Assembly: GCA_016788295.1 (NCBI GenBank)
Contig: JAEUSY010000031.1
Location: 51,945-115,944 of the forward strand
Length of the DNA stretch: 64,000 nucleotides
Reading direction: 5' to 3'
Origin: Flavobacteriales bacterium
Lineage (GTDB): Bacteria; Bacteroidota; Bacteroidia; Flavobacteriales_F; PHOS-HE28
Shown here: in pieces, positions 55,514-62,936 of the stretch
Layout: the number at the start of each line of letters is the position of its first letter
How positions within the stretch are numbered: the stretch's first letter is position 1
Position numbers and translations under genes: made by a program
The notes under the pieces: model-generated
Told to the model about the DNA's origin: nothing
Databases searched by the model: none
The model's input: only the letters and a program-made list of their open reading frames with translations

Positions 55514-56086
55514 ATGGGCAACAAGGCGATCAAGGTCAAGGCGGAAGAGCTGCTGTCGTTCGGCATCCCCAAGCAGCAGGTGTTCGACAACCTGTTGTTG
55601 CAGTTCCCCGAGGCCAAGCCGAAGAAGGTGGCCGAGGTGGTGCGGTACATGCCCTCGTTGCTGGCCCGTGAGCGCTACCGCACCCTGCACCTGACCTTGC
55701 TGGGCTTGATCGCGGCCTCCGCGTTGCTGCGCCTGGCACGTCCACTGCTGCAGGGTGCGATCGGTCCGGACCAGGCCACGGCCTACCTGAGCCTTGTTCC
55801 CATCGCCTCGCTGCTGCTGGGCTACAGCCTGTATCGTTGGCAGGGGCAGGTCTTCGAATGGGTCGGATGGGGCAACGCGGTGGGAGCCTTCGGTCTGCTG
55901 AACGACCTGGGCGAGCTGGTGAAGGATGGCGCGGACCTGTGGACCCTGACCGGGCGGATGCTAAGCGTTTCCATCGGAGGGGTGGCGCTCTATCTGGCGC
56001 ACCGGGTCTTCACCAAACCGAAGGTGGAGAAGGACCCATTGACCGGCGCGGAACGCATGGTGTTCAAGGAGGAGGGGATGATCTGA
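55514..56086 (+). CDS. Four-helix membrane protein of unknown function
   Basis: A 190-residue protein. A charged N-terminal region (MGNKAIKVKAEELLSFGIPKQQVFDNLL, about 50 residues) precedes four predicted transmembrane segments near 57-80, 92-112, 115-137 and 143-166, and ends in a charged tail (KVEKDPLTGAERMVFKEEG). The frame is open eight codons upstream; the ATG at 55514 is chosen because the sequence before it is not helix-like. No family recognised. Isolated between the repeat protein and a broken barrel gene on the same strand. Confidence 0.65.
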   Translation: MGNKAIKVKAEELLSFGIPKQQVFDNLLLQFPEAKPKKVAEVVRYMPSLLARERYRTLHLTLLGLIAASALLRLARPLLQGAIGPDQATAYLSLVPIASLLLGYSLYRWQGQVFEWVGWGNAVGAFGLLNDLGELVKDGADLWTLTGRMLSVSIGGVALYLAHRVFTKPKVEKDPLTGAERMVFKEEGMI

Positions 56087-56161
56087 TCCGCCCCCTCGCA
56101 GGTCCTTGTCCGTGCTGACCGACGTCAGCTGGTCGCGGCCCCGGCATGCGAACTTCGTGGG

Positions 56162-56878
56162 ATGCGGCACGTGGTGCTCGGACTGCTGATGGTTCTGCTG
56201 GCGGCTTCAAGTCTGGGCCAGGACAGCACACGCATCGCTCCGAAATGGGCGCTTGACCTATACCTGGGCGGAGGCGGCAGCATGGACGTGACCGCACGCA
56301 CAGGCCATGATGACACAGGTACCATCGATCTGGCCGGTTGATTCCACCTGGGCGTTGGCGTGGACCGGCGCATCGCCGGGCGGTGGAGCGGACGCCTCAG
56401 CTTCGGTTACGAGATGGGCGGTTGGAAGGCCACCGGCACCACCAACCCCTTCGCACCACCGAACAACGCCGCAGACCGATGGGCGATCGAGGCCGGCGCT
56501 GTGGTCCAGTTGTACCGCGCTGCACAGAGCCAGTTCAACCTGCAGGGCGGTGCGCGGCTGTTGTTCGGCATGCACGTGCCCACTACCATCACGCTCGATA
56601 GCACCACCACGGCCAGTGACCTGCGCACCCTCACGCTGCACTACCGGCCATCCGTATCGCCCGTGTTGGCGATCGGGTGGCGGTGGCGGCCAACACCGAC
56701 GTCGGTGGGCGCGCTCAGCACCAGCCTCGGCATCACTTGGTTCCACTGCACCTACGATGGCGTGGAGCTTCCGCATGATGTGCCGGTCCTTCCCGAAGGC
56801 CTGTACCCACTGACAGGTACGCACGCAGGTTGGCAGCTGCTGTTCACCATCGGGTACGGCGGTTGGTCGCCGATCTGA
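56162..56878 (+). pseudogene. Outer-membrane beta-barrel protein gene broken by an in-frame TGA
   Basis: From the ATG at 56162 the frame gives a signal peptide (MRHVVLGLLMVLLAASSLGQ) and early strands (WALDLYLGGGGSMDV). It reaches TGA at 56339-56341 (codon 60), then continues open in the same frame to 56878 with more barrel-like strands (FHLGVGVDRRI, RLSFGYEMGG, FNLQGGARLLFG, WQLLFTIGYGGW). Without the stop the product would be about 238 residues. One base change (TGG to TGA) would explain it. It may be a recent pseudogene or a sequence error; no shift of frame is needed. Function of the family unknown. Confidence 0.7.
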
Positions 56879-56957
56879 GCTACGGCCACAGCCGCCGCCA
56901 GCAGAGGAGGAAGAACTGTAGCGCGGCCAGCACACCGGATGCGGCAAGTTCCACCGC

Positions 56958-58202
56958 TCAATGCGGCAGGAAGAAGCCCCAGTACGCGCACCCGGCCAGC
57001 ACGGGAAGCAAGAGGACGAAAGCCGGCAGCAGCGGCCAGCGCTCGCCCCGGTGCTGGCGCAGCCGAAGGAACAGCACCACCGCCACGGCCAGCAGCAAGT
57101 AGGGCAGCGCGGCCAGCGCGGGATGCACATCGCCCAGGCCGAAGTAGAAGACCTGCTCCAACGTGAGCAGCACGCCCACCAGTCCCACCAGGGCCACCAG
57201 CCCGAGACCGGCCAGCACCAGCGGCCAGCTCGTGCGCACCGGCAACCGCCGCAACCGACGTACCCCGTTCACGAGCAGCCACACACCGAGGATGAAGCCC
57301 CACAGCACGGCAGCTCCGCCCCAGATCATCAAGCCCTGGAAGAGCCAGCGTTCGTGGAAAGGCGTGCGGTAGGCCTGCAGCGCCTGGAAGGCCTTGTTCG
57401 GTGGGAAGAGCGAAGCCAGGTCCACCTCATGTGCGCCCTTCAGCAGTTCCTCGCGCAGGTCGAAGGTGATCTGGTGGTCGTAGTCGTGGTAGAAGGCCAG
57501 GTGCACCCGGCCGCTGTCGGGTTCGAAGAGCGTGCTGAAAAAGGTGCCGTTCCCCAGGAAGTCCCGGCAGGACTGCATGCCTTCCAGAACTGACCACGCG
57601 CCGTTCACCGTTGGCGCCACACCGGCCTTCAACAGGTCGCGACCCTGTTGCAGGCGAGGGATGGGGATCGCGTCGTGGTCCGTGCCGCCGTTCAACCGCC
57701 AGTTGCCCACCGCGAAGTGCGGCTCGTCGCCCAAGAGGATGGTGTCGTTCTGCACCACCGCGTAACGGCCCTGCGCATCGGCCAGGAAGATCATGCTCTT
57801 GTGCAGGAAGATCAGGTCATGCGCTTGCAGGAAAGCCACGGCTTCCCGCACATCGCGGCATTGCTCGAGCATGCGGTTGGTGAGTGCATTGAACTTCACC
57901 GGCAGCTTGCCCGGCGTGGATGCCACGTCCTTCGGCTGGATCGTGAGCCCGTCGAACACCAGTCCGGCCTCGTTCATGCCCAGCTGGTCCGCCCAGGGCA
58001 GGTAGGGGTGGCCCCGCCAACTGCTGAAGTACACCGCGCCCAGCCGTCCAGCCTCGCCGGGCACGAAGCGCATGCGGCCTTCCACGCACCAGGAGTCCTC
58101 GTTGTTGCCAACAAATGTCCGTCCCCCCTCGTGGAGGATGAAGGCGGTGCAGGCCAGGGTCCACACCGGAAGCAGGAAGGAGAGGAGGGCGAGGATGCGC
58201 AT
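56958..58202 (-). CDS. Ntn-hydrolase (acyltransferase/C45 or choloylglycine-hydrolase-like) fused to four membrane helices
   Basis: A 414-residue protein. The ATG at 58202 gives the signal sequence MRILALLSFLLPVWTLA, then Cys18 directly after it. CTAFILHEGGRTFVGNNEDSW matches the Ntn-hydrolase N-terminus, where removal of the leader frees Cys as the nucleophile; such enzymes cleave linear amides. More family landmarks are GMNEAGLVFDGL and YAVVQNDTILLGDEPHFAVGNW. After about residue 285 come four transmembrane segments, an unusual addition. The catalytic domain would face the periplasm. Substrate unknown. Divergent from the NAD(P)-binding protein gene with 53 bp between. Confidence 0.75.
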   Translation of the reverse strand: MRILALLSFLLPVWTLACTAFILHEGGRTFVGNNEDSWCVEGRMRFVPGEAGRLGAVYFSSWRGHPYLPWADQLGMNEAGLVFDGLTIQPKDVASTPGKLPVKFNALTNRMLEQCRDVREAVAFLQAHDLIFLHKSMIFLADAQGRYAVVQNDTILLGDEPHFAVGNWRLNGGTDHDAIPIPRLQQGRDLLKAGVAPTVNGAWSVLEGMQSCRDFLGNGTFFSTLFEPDSGRVHLAFYHDYDHQITFDLREELLKGAHEVDLASLFPPNKAFQALQAYRTPFHERWLFQGLMIWGGAAVLWGFILGVWLLVNGVRRLRRLPVRTSWPLVLAGLGLVALVGLVGVLLTLEQVFYFGLGDVHPALAALPYLLLAVAVVLFLRLRQHRGERWPLLPAFVLLLPVLAGCAYWGFFLPH

Positions 58203-58255
58203 ACAGGACCGTAATGCGATGAACGGCGAACGTAACGCGTCCATAGCTTGGTGCC

Positions 58256-58909
58256 ATGGGAATGAAGATCATCCTCACCGGCGCCACGGGCTATGTGGGC
58301 GAAGGCGTGCTCTTGGAATGCCTGGCGCATCCCGAAGTGGACCGGGTGCTGGTGGTGGGCCGCCGGAGCTGTGGCCGCAGCCATGCGAAGTTGACCGAGC
58401 TGCTGGTGCCCGACTTCCTCAAGCTGGACGCGGTGAAGGACCAGTTCACCGGGTATGATGGCTGCTTCTTCTGTGCGGGCATCAGCTCGGTGGGCATGAG
58501 CGAGGCCGACTACACCCGTGCCACCTACGACACCACCATGGCCTTGGCCAGGGCGGTCCATGCGGGTTCACCCCAGGCCACCTTCATCTACGTTTCCGGC
58601 GGGGGAACGGACAGCACGGAGAAAGGCCGCCTGATGTGGGCGCGGGTGAAGGGACGCACGGAGAACGAGCTCTCACGGCTCAGCTTCCGGCAGCAGTTCA
58701 ACTTCCGGCCGGGCTTCATGACCCTCACCCCCGGCATGCGCAACCCGAAATGGTGGATGCGTGCCCTGGTGCCCCTGTTCGGCGTGCTGGTACCCTGGGT
58801 CACCTGCAGCATGAAGCAGGTGGGCCTCGCCATGATCCATGCCGTGCAACGGGGCTATCCGAAGAACGTGATCGAGGTGAAGGACATCAAGGCGCTGGCG
58901 AAGGCCTAG
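58256..58909 (+). CDS. NAD(P)-binding epimerase/SDR-like protein
   Basis: A 217-residue cytosolic protein with a Rossmann fold: the nucleotide motif GATGYVG at residues 8-14 and VVGRR at the end of beta-2. CFFCAGISS and FIYVSGGGTDST are the later core strands, and the lysine in RVKGRTENEL occupies the position of the SDR YxxxK lysine, but the Tyr is missing (W-A-R-V-K). It resembles the atypical SDRs often annotated as NAD-dependent epimerase or oxidoreductase (YbjT/HTATIP2-like). Substrate unknown. Ends 1 bp before the stop codon of the convergent T9SS gene. Confidence 0.8.
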   Translation: MGMKIILTGATGYVGEGVLLECLAHPEVDRVLVVGRRSCGRSHAKLTELLVPDFLKLDAVKDQFTGYDGCFFCAGISSVGMSEADYTRATYDTTMALARAVHAGSPQATFIYVSGGGTDSTEKGRLMWARVKGRTENELSRLSFRQQFNFRPGFMTLTPGMRNPKWWMRALVPLFGVLVPWVTCSMKQVGLAMIHAVQRGYPKNVIEVKDIKALAKA

Positions 58910-58910
58910 C

Positions 58911-59777
58911 CTATTCCTTCACCCACGTCGCACCCATCACCCCACCGCGATCATCACTCACGGTGATCCGATACAGCCCTGCGGGCAGCGCTTCCGTGCC
59001 GATCACCGCTCGGGCATCGGTGGTGCGTTGTTGCAGCATCGTGCGTCCCGTGGCATCGAAGAGGGTAATGGTGTGCGGGCCGGGTGGGAGGTCGAGTGTG
59101 AAGTGGGTGGTGCCGGGGTTGGGGAAGAGGTTCGTCCGGGAAGGACTGTACATGTCATCCAGCCCGACGAACTGCTCGCATTCTCCCGACGCTACTTGGA
59201 AGGAGATGTCATCGTCCGAATAGCAACGCATCCCCATCGGTCCATCGATGATCCAATTCGGGCAGTACATGAACATGTCCCATGTGGAACCGATGCGTTC
59301 GTACACACGATACCAGCTTTCGATCTCGATCCAGCGCAATGCCATGCCGTCGATCACGGTGGTGCCGGTATCGGCCACTACGAACGGCACACAGTCCTGC
59401 CCCTCCTGCACATGAGCGGCGGTCCAGCCCTGCCCGGGTGCAGCGCCGAACCAATACAATGTATCCCACTCACCTCCCTGAAGGGTGAAGACCACATCGC
59501 CTTCAGCGCGCGTGATCACAGCAACTGGCGTGTAGCTCACCGCGGGTGGTCCACTGAAGATGGGGCCCGGAGGAGGTTGCGGATACTGGACGGCGGAATA
59601 GCGGTCGATGATCTGCGCGGTGTAGCCGTCGACCAGGGTGTCGCCCGTATAGCTCATCCTGGTGAAGCCGGCCAGGAACATACCGGCTTCATAGGTCCAC
59701 GTGGCCCCCGGCGGGCACCAGGGTTGTGCCGCAGCCAGCACGGGCAGCAGGGCCAAGTGGATGAGTGCGGCGCGCAT
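58911..59777 (-). CDS. Secreted T9SS-tailed protein, paralog A
   Basis: A 288-residue exported protein. Start at 59777 (MRAALIHLALLPVLAAAQ); the frame is open upstream but without a signal. The mature protein opens PWCPPGATWTYEAG and has a beta-rich middle of about 190 residues with no recognised domain. The T9SS tail (FPNPGTTHFTLDLPPGPHTI..) ends GATWVKE. The tail, the opening WCPPGATW and about 60 bp of upstream DNA are closely shared with the gene at 60565-61464, pointing to a duplication. Function unknown. Confidence 0.82.
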   Translation of the reverse strand: MRAALIHLALLPVLAAAQPWCPPGATWTYEAGMFLAGFTRMSYTGDTLVDGYTAQIIDRYSAVQYPQPPPGPIFSGPPAVSYTPVAVITRAEGDVVFTLQGGEWDTLYWFGAAPGQGWTAAHVQEGQDCVPFVVADTGTTVIDGMALRWIEIESWYRVYERIGSTWDMFMYCPNWIIDGPMGMRCYSDDDISFQVASGECEQFVGLDDMYSPSRTNLFPNPGTTHFTLDLPPGPHTITLFDATGRTMLQQRTTDARAVIGTEALPAGLYRITVSDDRGGVMGATWVKE

Positions 59778-59783
59778 GATGAA

Positions 59784-59791
59784 CCAATGTA
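59784..59791 (-). promoter_or_regulatory. Possible -7 element of T9SS paralog A
   Basis: TACATTGG on the minus strand, 7 nt upstream of the ATG at 59777. The paralog at 61464 has TACATTCG at the matching place (61471-61478). Confidence 0.35.
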
Positions 59792-59868
59792 GGAAGAGGA
59801 CAGGGCTGGGAGGAGGAATGCTGCCTTGCCTGAAACTCGACATGGACAAAGTGAAGCCGGGCGGGCAG

Positions 59869-59943
59869 GAATGAAGAATGTAAAATGTAGAATGTAGATG
59901 GTGTAACGAACTGAGCGTCAGTGCGCACCGCGCCATAACCGCC
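59869..59943 (+). repeat. Heptamer-repeat element, copy 1
   Basis: Degenerate GAATGTA-type heptamers (59869-59896), then after a short gap a 33-bp tail at 59911-59943 starting CTGAGCGTCAGTGCGCACCG. The tail is almost identical to 62897-62928, where it also follows GAATGTA heptamers in the same orientation. The element ends 8 bp from the MazF-type gene. Confidence 0.6.
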
Positions 59944-59951
59944 ACACCGGA

Positions 59952-60284
59952 TCAGCTCAGCCAGTCCCGCAGCCGCGACTTCATCTGTTCCAACGTAGCT
60001 GGGCTTACCTCACCGATCGACCCTTGGATCACCTTGTCAGGCAAGGTGGTCAGTTGTGCGACGCGTACCAAGCTGGGGACCCTCAGCCCCATCCGGTCAA
60101 AGTCAGGATGCCGCTCATCGATCAGCACATCGAGCCCCTTCACCTCGCGCTGCACCTGCGAACTCACTGCGCAAACAAGCCAGTCCTTGTAGGGCGGGAC
60201 CTCGCCGAGGATGATCGCTGGCCTGAACTTGCGCTGGCCATCGCCCTGCACAAAGGCCCAGCGGACCACATCACCCGGCTTCAT
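59952..60284 (-). CDS. PemK/MazF-family toxin
   Basis: A 110-residue protein fitting the PemK/MazF ribonuclease fold: MKPGDVVRWAF..G..RKFRPAIILGE at the N-terminus, AVSSQVQREVKG in the middle, VPSLVRVAQLTTLPDKVI with the conserved S-x-x-R/V-x-Q core and a final helix (ATLEQMKSRLRDWL). MazF-type toxins cut mRNA at short sequences and are held inactive by the upstream antitoxin. Its ATG overlaps the antitoxin stop as ATGA, the usual antitoxin-first order. Confidence 0.85.
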   Translation of the reverse strand: MKPGDVVRWAFVQGDGQRKFRPAIILGEVPPYKDWLVCAVSSQVQREVKGLDVLIDERHPDFDRMGLRVPSLVRVAQLTTLPDKVIQGSIGEVSPATLEQMKSRLRDWLS

Positions 60285-60526
60285 CCGCCGTAGTTGGGGT
60301 TCGGCTCCTTCAATTCGAGGCTGCTGATGTCCGGCTCATCATCGCCATAGGCCGTGGAAGCGAACAGGTTGGCTGCGGCCAACAACTCCTCGTCGTGCTC
60401 ATCCAGCGGACGGTTCGGCTTGGCGCGCAGCAGGTCCAGCAGCCGCTTCACCTTGGTCAATACCGTGGCATCATCGGTGGAGACCAGACGCTGGACCAAC
60501 TCGAGCTTGAGGGCGTTGATGTTCAT
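60281..60526 (-). CDS. Antitoxin partner of the MazF-type toxin
   Basis: An 81-residue protein starting at 60526 (MNINALKLELVQRLVSTDD). An N-terminal helical region with an A-L-K-L-E-L-V-Q-R-L pattern and V-K-R-L-L-D-L-L resembles small antitoxins of the 'addiction module component' type. The acidic C-terminal half (EHDEELLAAAN.., DDEPDISSLELKEPN) is typical of the disordered toxin-binding tail. Overlaps the toxin gene by 4 bp. A promoter-like motif lies 16 nt upstream. Confidence 0.7.
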   Translation of the reverse strand: MNINALKLELVQRLVSTDDATVLTKVKRLLDLLRAKPNRPLDEHDEELLAAANLFASTAYGDDEPDISSLELKEPNPNYGG

Positions 60527-60542
60527 GGGTTGATGGCTATAG

Positions 60543-60550
60543 CGAAGATA
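60543..60550 (-). promoter_or_regulatory. -7 promoter element of the toxin-antitoxin pair
   Basis: TATCTTCG on the minus strand in the 38-bp gap between T9SS paralog B and the antitoxin, so the module can be transcribed on its own. Confidence 0.4.
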
Positions 60551-60564
60551 CGTGCCGCGCCGGC

Positions 60565-61464
60565 CTACTCCCTTACCCACGTCGCGCCCATCACCCCGCC
60601 GCGCTCATCGCGTACGGTGATGCGGTACAGCCCAGCGGGTAGCGCCTCCGTGGTGATCAGCGGCCGGGCATCGGAGGTGCGTTGGTGCAGCACCATGCGG
60701 CCCGTGGAATCGAAGAGGGTGATGGTGTGCGGACCGGGTGGGAGATCGAGGGTGAAGTGGGTGGTGCCGGGGTTGGGGAACACTTGACCTGTGGTAGTAC
60801 CCAGCTCACGGACGTTGGTCACTGAAGTACAGGAATAGGCCCAACCCGGCTCGCGGTATTCGATCTGGTAGTCCGAGTAGCACCGAAGCCTCTCGCCATA
60901 CTCCACAATGATGCACGAACCCGGCATCAACGTGAAGCCACCGAGGCTACCAAGGCGCTCCATCACGGTGAAGGAACCCCAGATGGGCTGTCCGGTCGCA
61001 TCGATGTACGATATCGTCCACTGCCGCAACGGTACACCATCGATCAGAACGGTGGAGGTATCCAGCACTTCCACCATACCATCCGTTCCGTTCAGGCAGA
61101 CCGAATCAGCGCCGGGTGGGAACCAACGATCGCCGATCACCGCGTCGAACCGATAGAGCGTATCCCATGCCGGCTGCCCGTTCCACAACACACGCGTGTA
61201 CAACACACTATCCTGCACGGAGGTCAAGACAACATTGTCGATGGTCACCGTATCGTTGTTCCAATAGCTGATCTGCTCGCCTTCCTGATGGATACGCTGG
61301 GCGACCCAACCGTCCACGAGCGTATCCCCGATATAGGTCCTCACGATGTGACCGTCAGTCATCCAAGCCTGGATCGCGAAATTCCACGTCGCTCCCGGCG
61401 GGCACCAGCTCTGGGCGGCGGCCAGCAAGGGGGACAGGGCCAGGGTGAGGAGGGTGGTACGCAT
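60565..61464 (-). CDS. Secreted T9SS-tailed protein, paralog B
   Basis: A 299-residue exported protein. Start at 61464 (MRTTLLTLALSPLLAAAQ). Mature part opens SWCPPGATWNFAIQ, has a beta-rich middle with VYNGT-like turns but no named domain, and ends in a T9SS tail (FPNPGTTHFTLDLPPGPHTI..) to GATWVRE. Tail and signal region are close to those of paralog A, while the middle is diverged. Somewhat lower GC than the genes around it by eye. Function unknown. Confidence 0.82.
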   Translation of the reverse strand: MRTTLLTLALSPLLAAAQSWCPPGATWNFAIQAWMTDGHIVRTYIGDTLVDGWVAQRIHQEGEQISYWNNDTVTIDNVVLTSVQDSVLYTRVLWNGQPAWDTLYRFDAVIGDRWFPPGADSVCLNGTDGMVEVLDTSTVLIDGVPLRQWTISYIDATGQPIWGSFTVMERLGSLGGFTLMPGSCIIVEYGERLRCYSDYQIEYREPGWAYSCTSVTNVRELGTTTGQVFPNPGTTHFTLDLPPGPHTITLFDSTGRMVLHQRTSDARPLITTEALPAGLYRITVRDERGGVMGATWVRE

Positions 61465-61470
61465 GATGAC

Positions 61471-61478
61471 CGAATGTA
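61471..61478 (-). promoter_or_regulatory. Possible -7 element of T9SS paralog B
   Basis: TACATTCG on the minus strand, 7 nt upstream of the ATG at 61464, matching the motif in front of paralog A. Confidence 0.35.
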
Positions 61479-61570
61479 CGGAGGAGACGGGGTGGGGTGA
61501 GGGAATGCTGCCTGGGCAGATCAATGAGCGGACTGGTCAAGCACTATTCCGCTGAGGTCCTTCCTGTCCG

Positions 61571-61578
61571 TAACTTTC
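61571..61578 (+). promoter_or_regulatory. -7 promoter element of the zeta-like module
   Basis: TAACTTTC followed by GG, 4 nt before the ATG at 61583, giving a nearly leaderless transcript for the two-gene unit. Confidence 0.4.
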
Positions 61579-61582
61579 GGCC

Positions 61583-61810
61583 ATGGCAACCAAGAGGACA
61601 ACGGTCCGCACTACGCGTAGAACTGCCAAAGCGCCCCTTACGAGCAAGACCCTCCGTCGCGTGTCTGCCACAGCCACCAAGTCCGCGAGTCGTTCTGCCT
61701 TTGACCACGTGGATGAACTGCTGGTGGTGAAGGAAGGCTGGCTGGTGAAGGTGGACAAGTCCGGCAAGGTGACCAAGCGGGTGAAGCGGATCAAGCTTCC
61801 TGCTGCCTGA
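61583..61810 (+). CDS. Small basic protein upstream of the zeta-like kinase
   Basis: A 75-residue protein. The first 35 residues are very basic and rich in Thr/Arg/Lys/Ala (MATKRTTVRTTRRTAKAP). The C-terminal half (FDHVDELLVVKEGWLVKVDKSGKVTKRVKRI) looks like a short beta-hairpin with the D-G..G-K turn seen in small partner proteins next to zeta-type ATPases. Six bp before the kinase gene on the same strand, so it is a likely antitoxin or chaperone. No family recognised with confidence. The basic N-terminus suggests nucleic-acid binding. Confidence 0.65.
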   Translation: MATKRTTVRTTRRTAKAPLTSKTLRRVSATATKSASRSAFDHVDELLVVKEGWLVKVDKSGKVTKRVKRIKLPAA

Positions 61811-61816
61811 ACGGCC

Positions 61817-62647
61817 ATGGCGCGATCGCTGCGCTTGCGGGTGTTCGCCGGTCCGAACGGGTCCGGAAAGACGACCATCATCAATGCGGTACGCAAGGCC
61901 CGGGTGAACGGTCGTCCGGTGGATTTCGGTGTCTACATCAATGCGGATGATATCGCAAGGGCGCTCGGTAAGGGTTATGACCTTACCCCTTTCGAGCTTG
62001 AACTTGGTGCTGAGCGCTTCCTCGCTTTTGCTGCAGGTTCCGGTCTGTTGGACGACGAGTTCACGTTGAATGACCTGGAGCGTGGCGTGGTCTGGACCAG
62101 TGGTCGAGTGCGCTCCAAACCTTCAATTCCCAAGGACCGCGTGGCTCAATTGATCGCGCAGTTCCTTTATGATGAGCTGCTTTCAGCGAAGCGCAAGTTC
62201 TCATTCGAGACGGTGTTCAGTCATCCGAACAAGCTGGAGTTGATGCGACGGGCCAAGGCCGCAGGGTACAAGGTCTATCTCTACTTCATCTCCACGGAAG
62301 ACCCGGCCATCAACGTGCAACGTGTGAAGGAGATCCGCGTGAAACAGGGAGGACACGATGTGCCGAAAGAGAAGATCATCAGCCGCTGGAACCGGACGAT
62401 GGCGCACCTGCCTGAAGCGCTATCGATCGCCTATCATGCCTACATCTGGGACAACTCAGAACATGGGTCTGCCAAGTTGTTCTGCGAGATGAAGCGGACC
62501 GATGTAGGTGCCACATGGAATATCGATCCTGCTGTGGTACCGATCTGGTTCCTGCCTTACTTATTGGTACAACAGCCCGATGGCCGTTACCTCTCCGAGG
62601 TCTACCTGAAGGCGATGGAGCGCTTGCACGGTTCAGGTGAGAAGTGA
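61817..62647 (+). CDS. Zeta-toxin-like P-loop kinase
   Basis: A 276-residue protein. Walker A GPNGSGKT at residues 12-19 after a short beta strand (LRLRVFA). INADDIA near 48-54 is the zeta-family Asp region. FSFETVFSHPNKLELMRRAKAAGYKVYLYFI near 133-163 matches zeta-type substrate and helical regions, and RVKEIRVKQGGHDVPKEKIISRW the lid-side arginines. Zeta toxins phosphorylate UDP-GlcNAc and block wall synthesis; this branch may act on other targets. The lack of an epsilon-type antitoxin and the small basic neighbour make it unusual. Confidence 0.78.
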   Translation: MARSLRLRVFAGPNGSGKTTIINAVRKARVNGRPVDFGVYINADDIARALGKGYDLTPFELELGAERFLAFAAGSGLLDDEFTLNDLERGVVWTSGRVRSKPSIPKDRVAQLIAQFLYDELLSAKRKFSFETVFSHPNKLELMRRAKAAGYKVYLYFISTEDPAINVQRVKEIRVKQGGHDVPKEKIISRWNRTMAHLPEALSIAYHAYIWDNSEHGSAKLFCEMKRTDVGATWNIDPAVVPIWFLPYLLVQQPDGRYLSEVYLKAMERLHGSGEK

Positions 62648-62663
62648 TCGTTGTCGGATGTGA

Positions 62664-62836
62664 TCTCCGCCAGGGATGGGAGCGGCAGCCCGGTGAAGCA
62701 GAGCGCGAGCAACGGACGGAGCGAGCCTGCCTGACGGTAGGCAGGGAGGCGACCGAAGGAAGCCACCGCAGCCCGATGCGATGCGGCGTGAGGCAAGTCG
62801 GCTACAGCGGACAGCCCGTTAAGGCGGCCCATACCT
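62664..62836. ncRNA. Structured-RNA-like or dispersed repeat element
   Basis: The stretch has GGGATGGGAGCGGCAGCCCG at its 5' end and CTACAGCGGACAGCCCG near its 3' end, with a perfect 7-bp hairpin (62726-62732 with 62739-62745) and other GC-rich inverted segments between. I recall elements of this AGCGGCA ... AGCGGA-AGCCCG layout as dispersed, possibly structured RNAs in Bacteroidota (Flavo-1 is one candidate), but this is from memory and not checked. It fills most of the gene-free stretch 62648-62978. Strand undetermined. Confidence 0.4.
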
Positions 62837-62840
62837 TTAG

Positions 62841-62928
62841 GAATGTAGAATGTAGAATGTAGAATGTAGAATGTAGAATGTAAAATTTGAAACGGCCTGA
62901 GCCTCAGTGCGCACCGCACCGTAACCGC
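62841..62928 (+). repeat. Heptamer-repeat element, copy 2
   Basis: Six exact tandem GAATGTA units (62841-62882), then a tail at 62897-62928 nearly identical to 59911-59943. Same orientation as copy 1, about 3 kb apart. Together they bracket the toxin-antitoxin pair, T9SS paralog B and the zeta-like module. Confidence 0.75.
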
Positions 62929-62936
62929 GCCTCCGG

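Noticed and set aside
62841..62882. Heptamer tandem repeats as a possible CRISPR array
   Set aside because: The units are 7 bp with no spacers and no cas genes nearby, so it is a simple tandem repeat.
58911..62928. Prophage or transposon explanation for the toxin-rich segment
   Set aside because: No integrase, transposase, phage structural gene or terminal inverted repeats were found. Only short direct repeats flank it.
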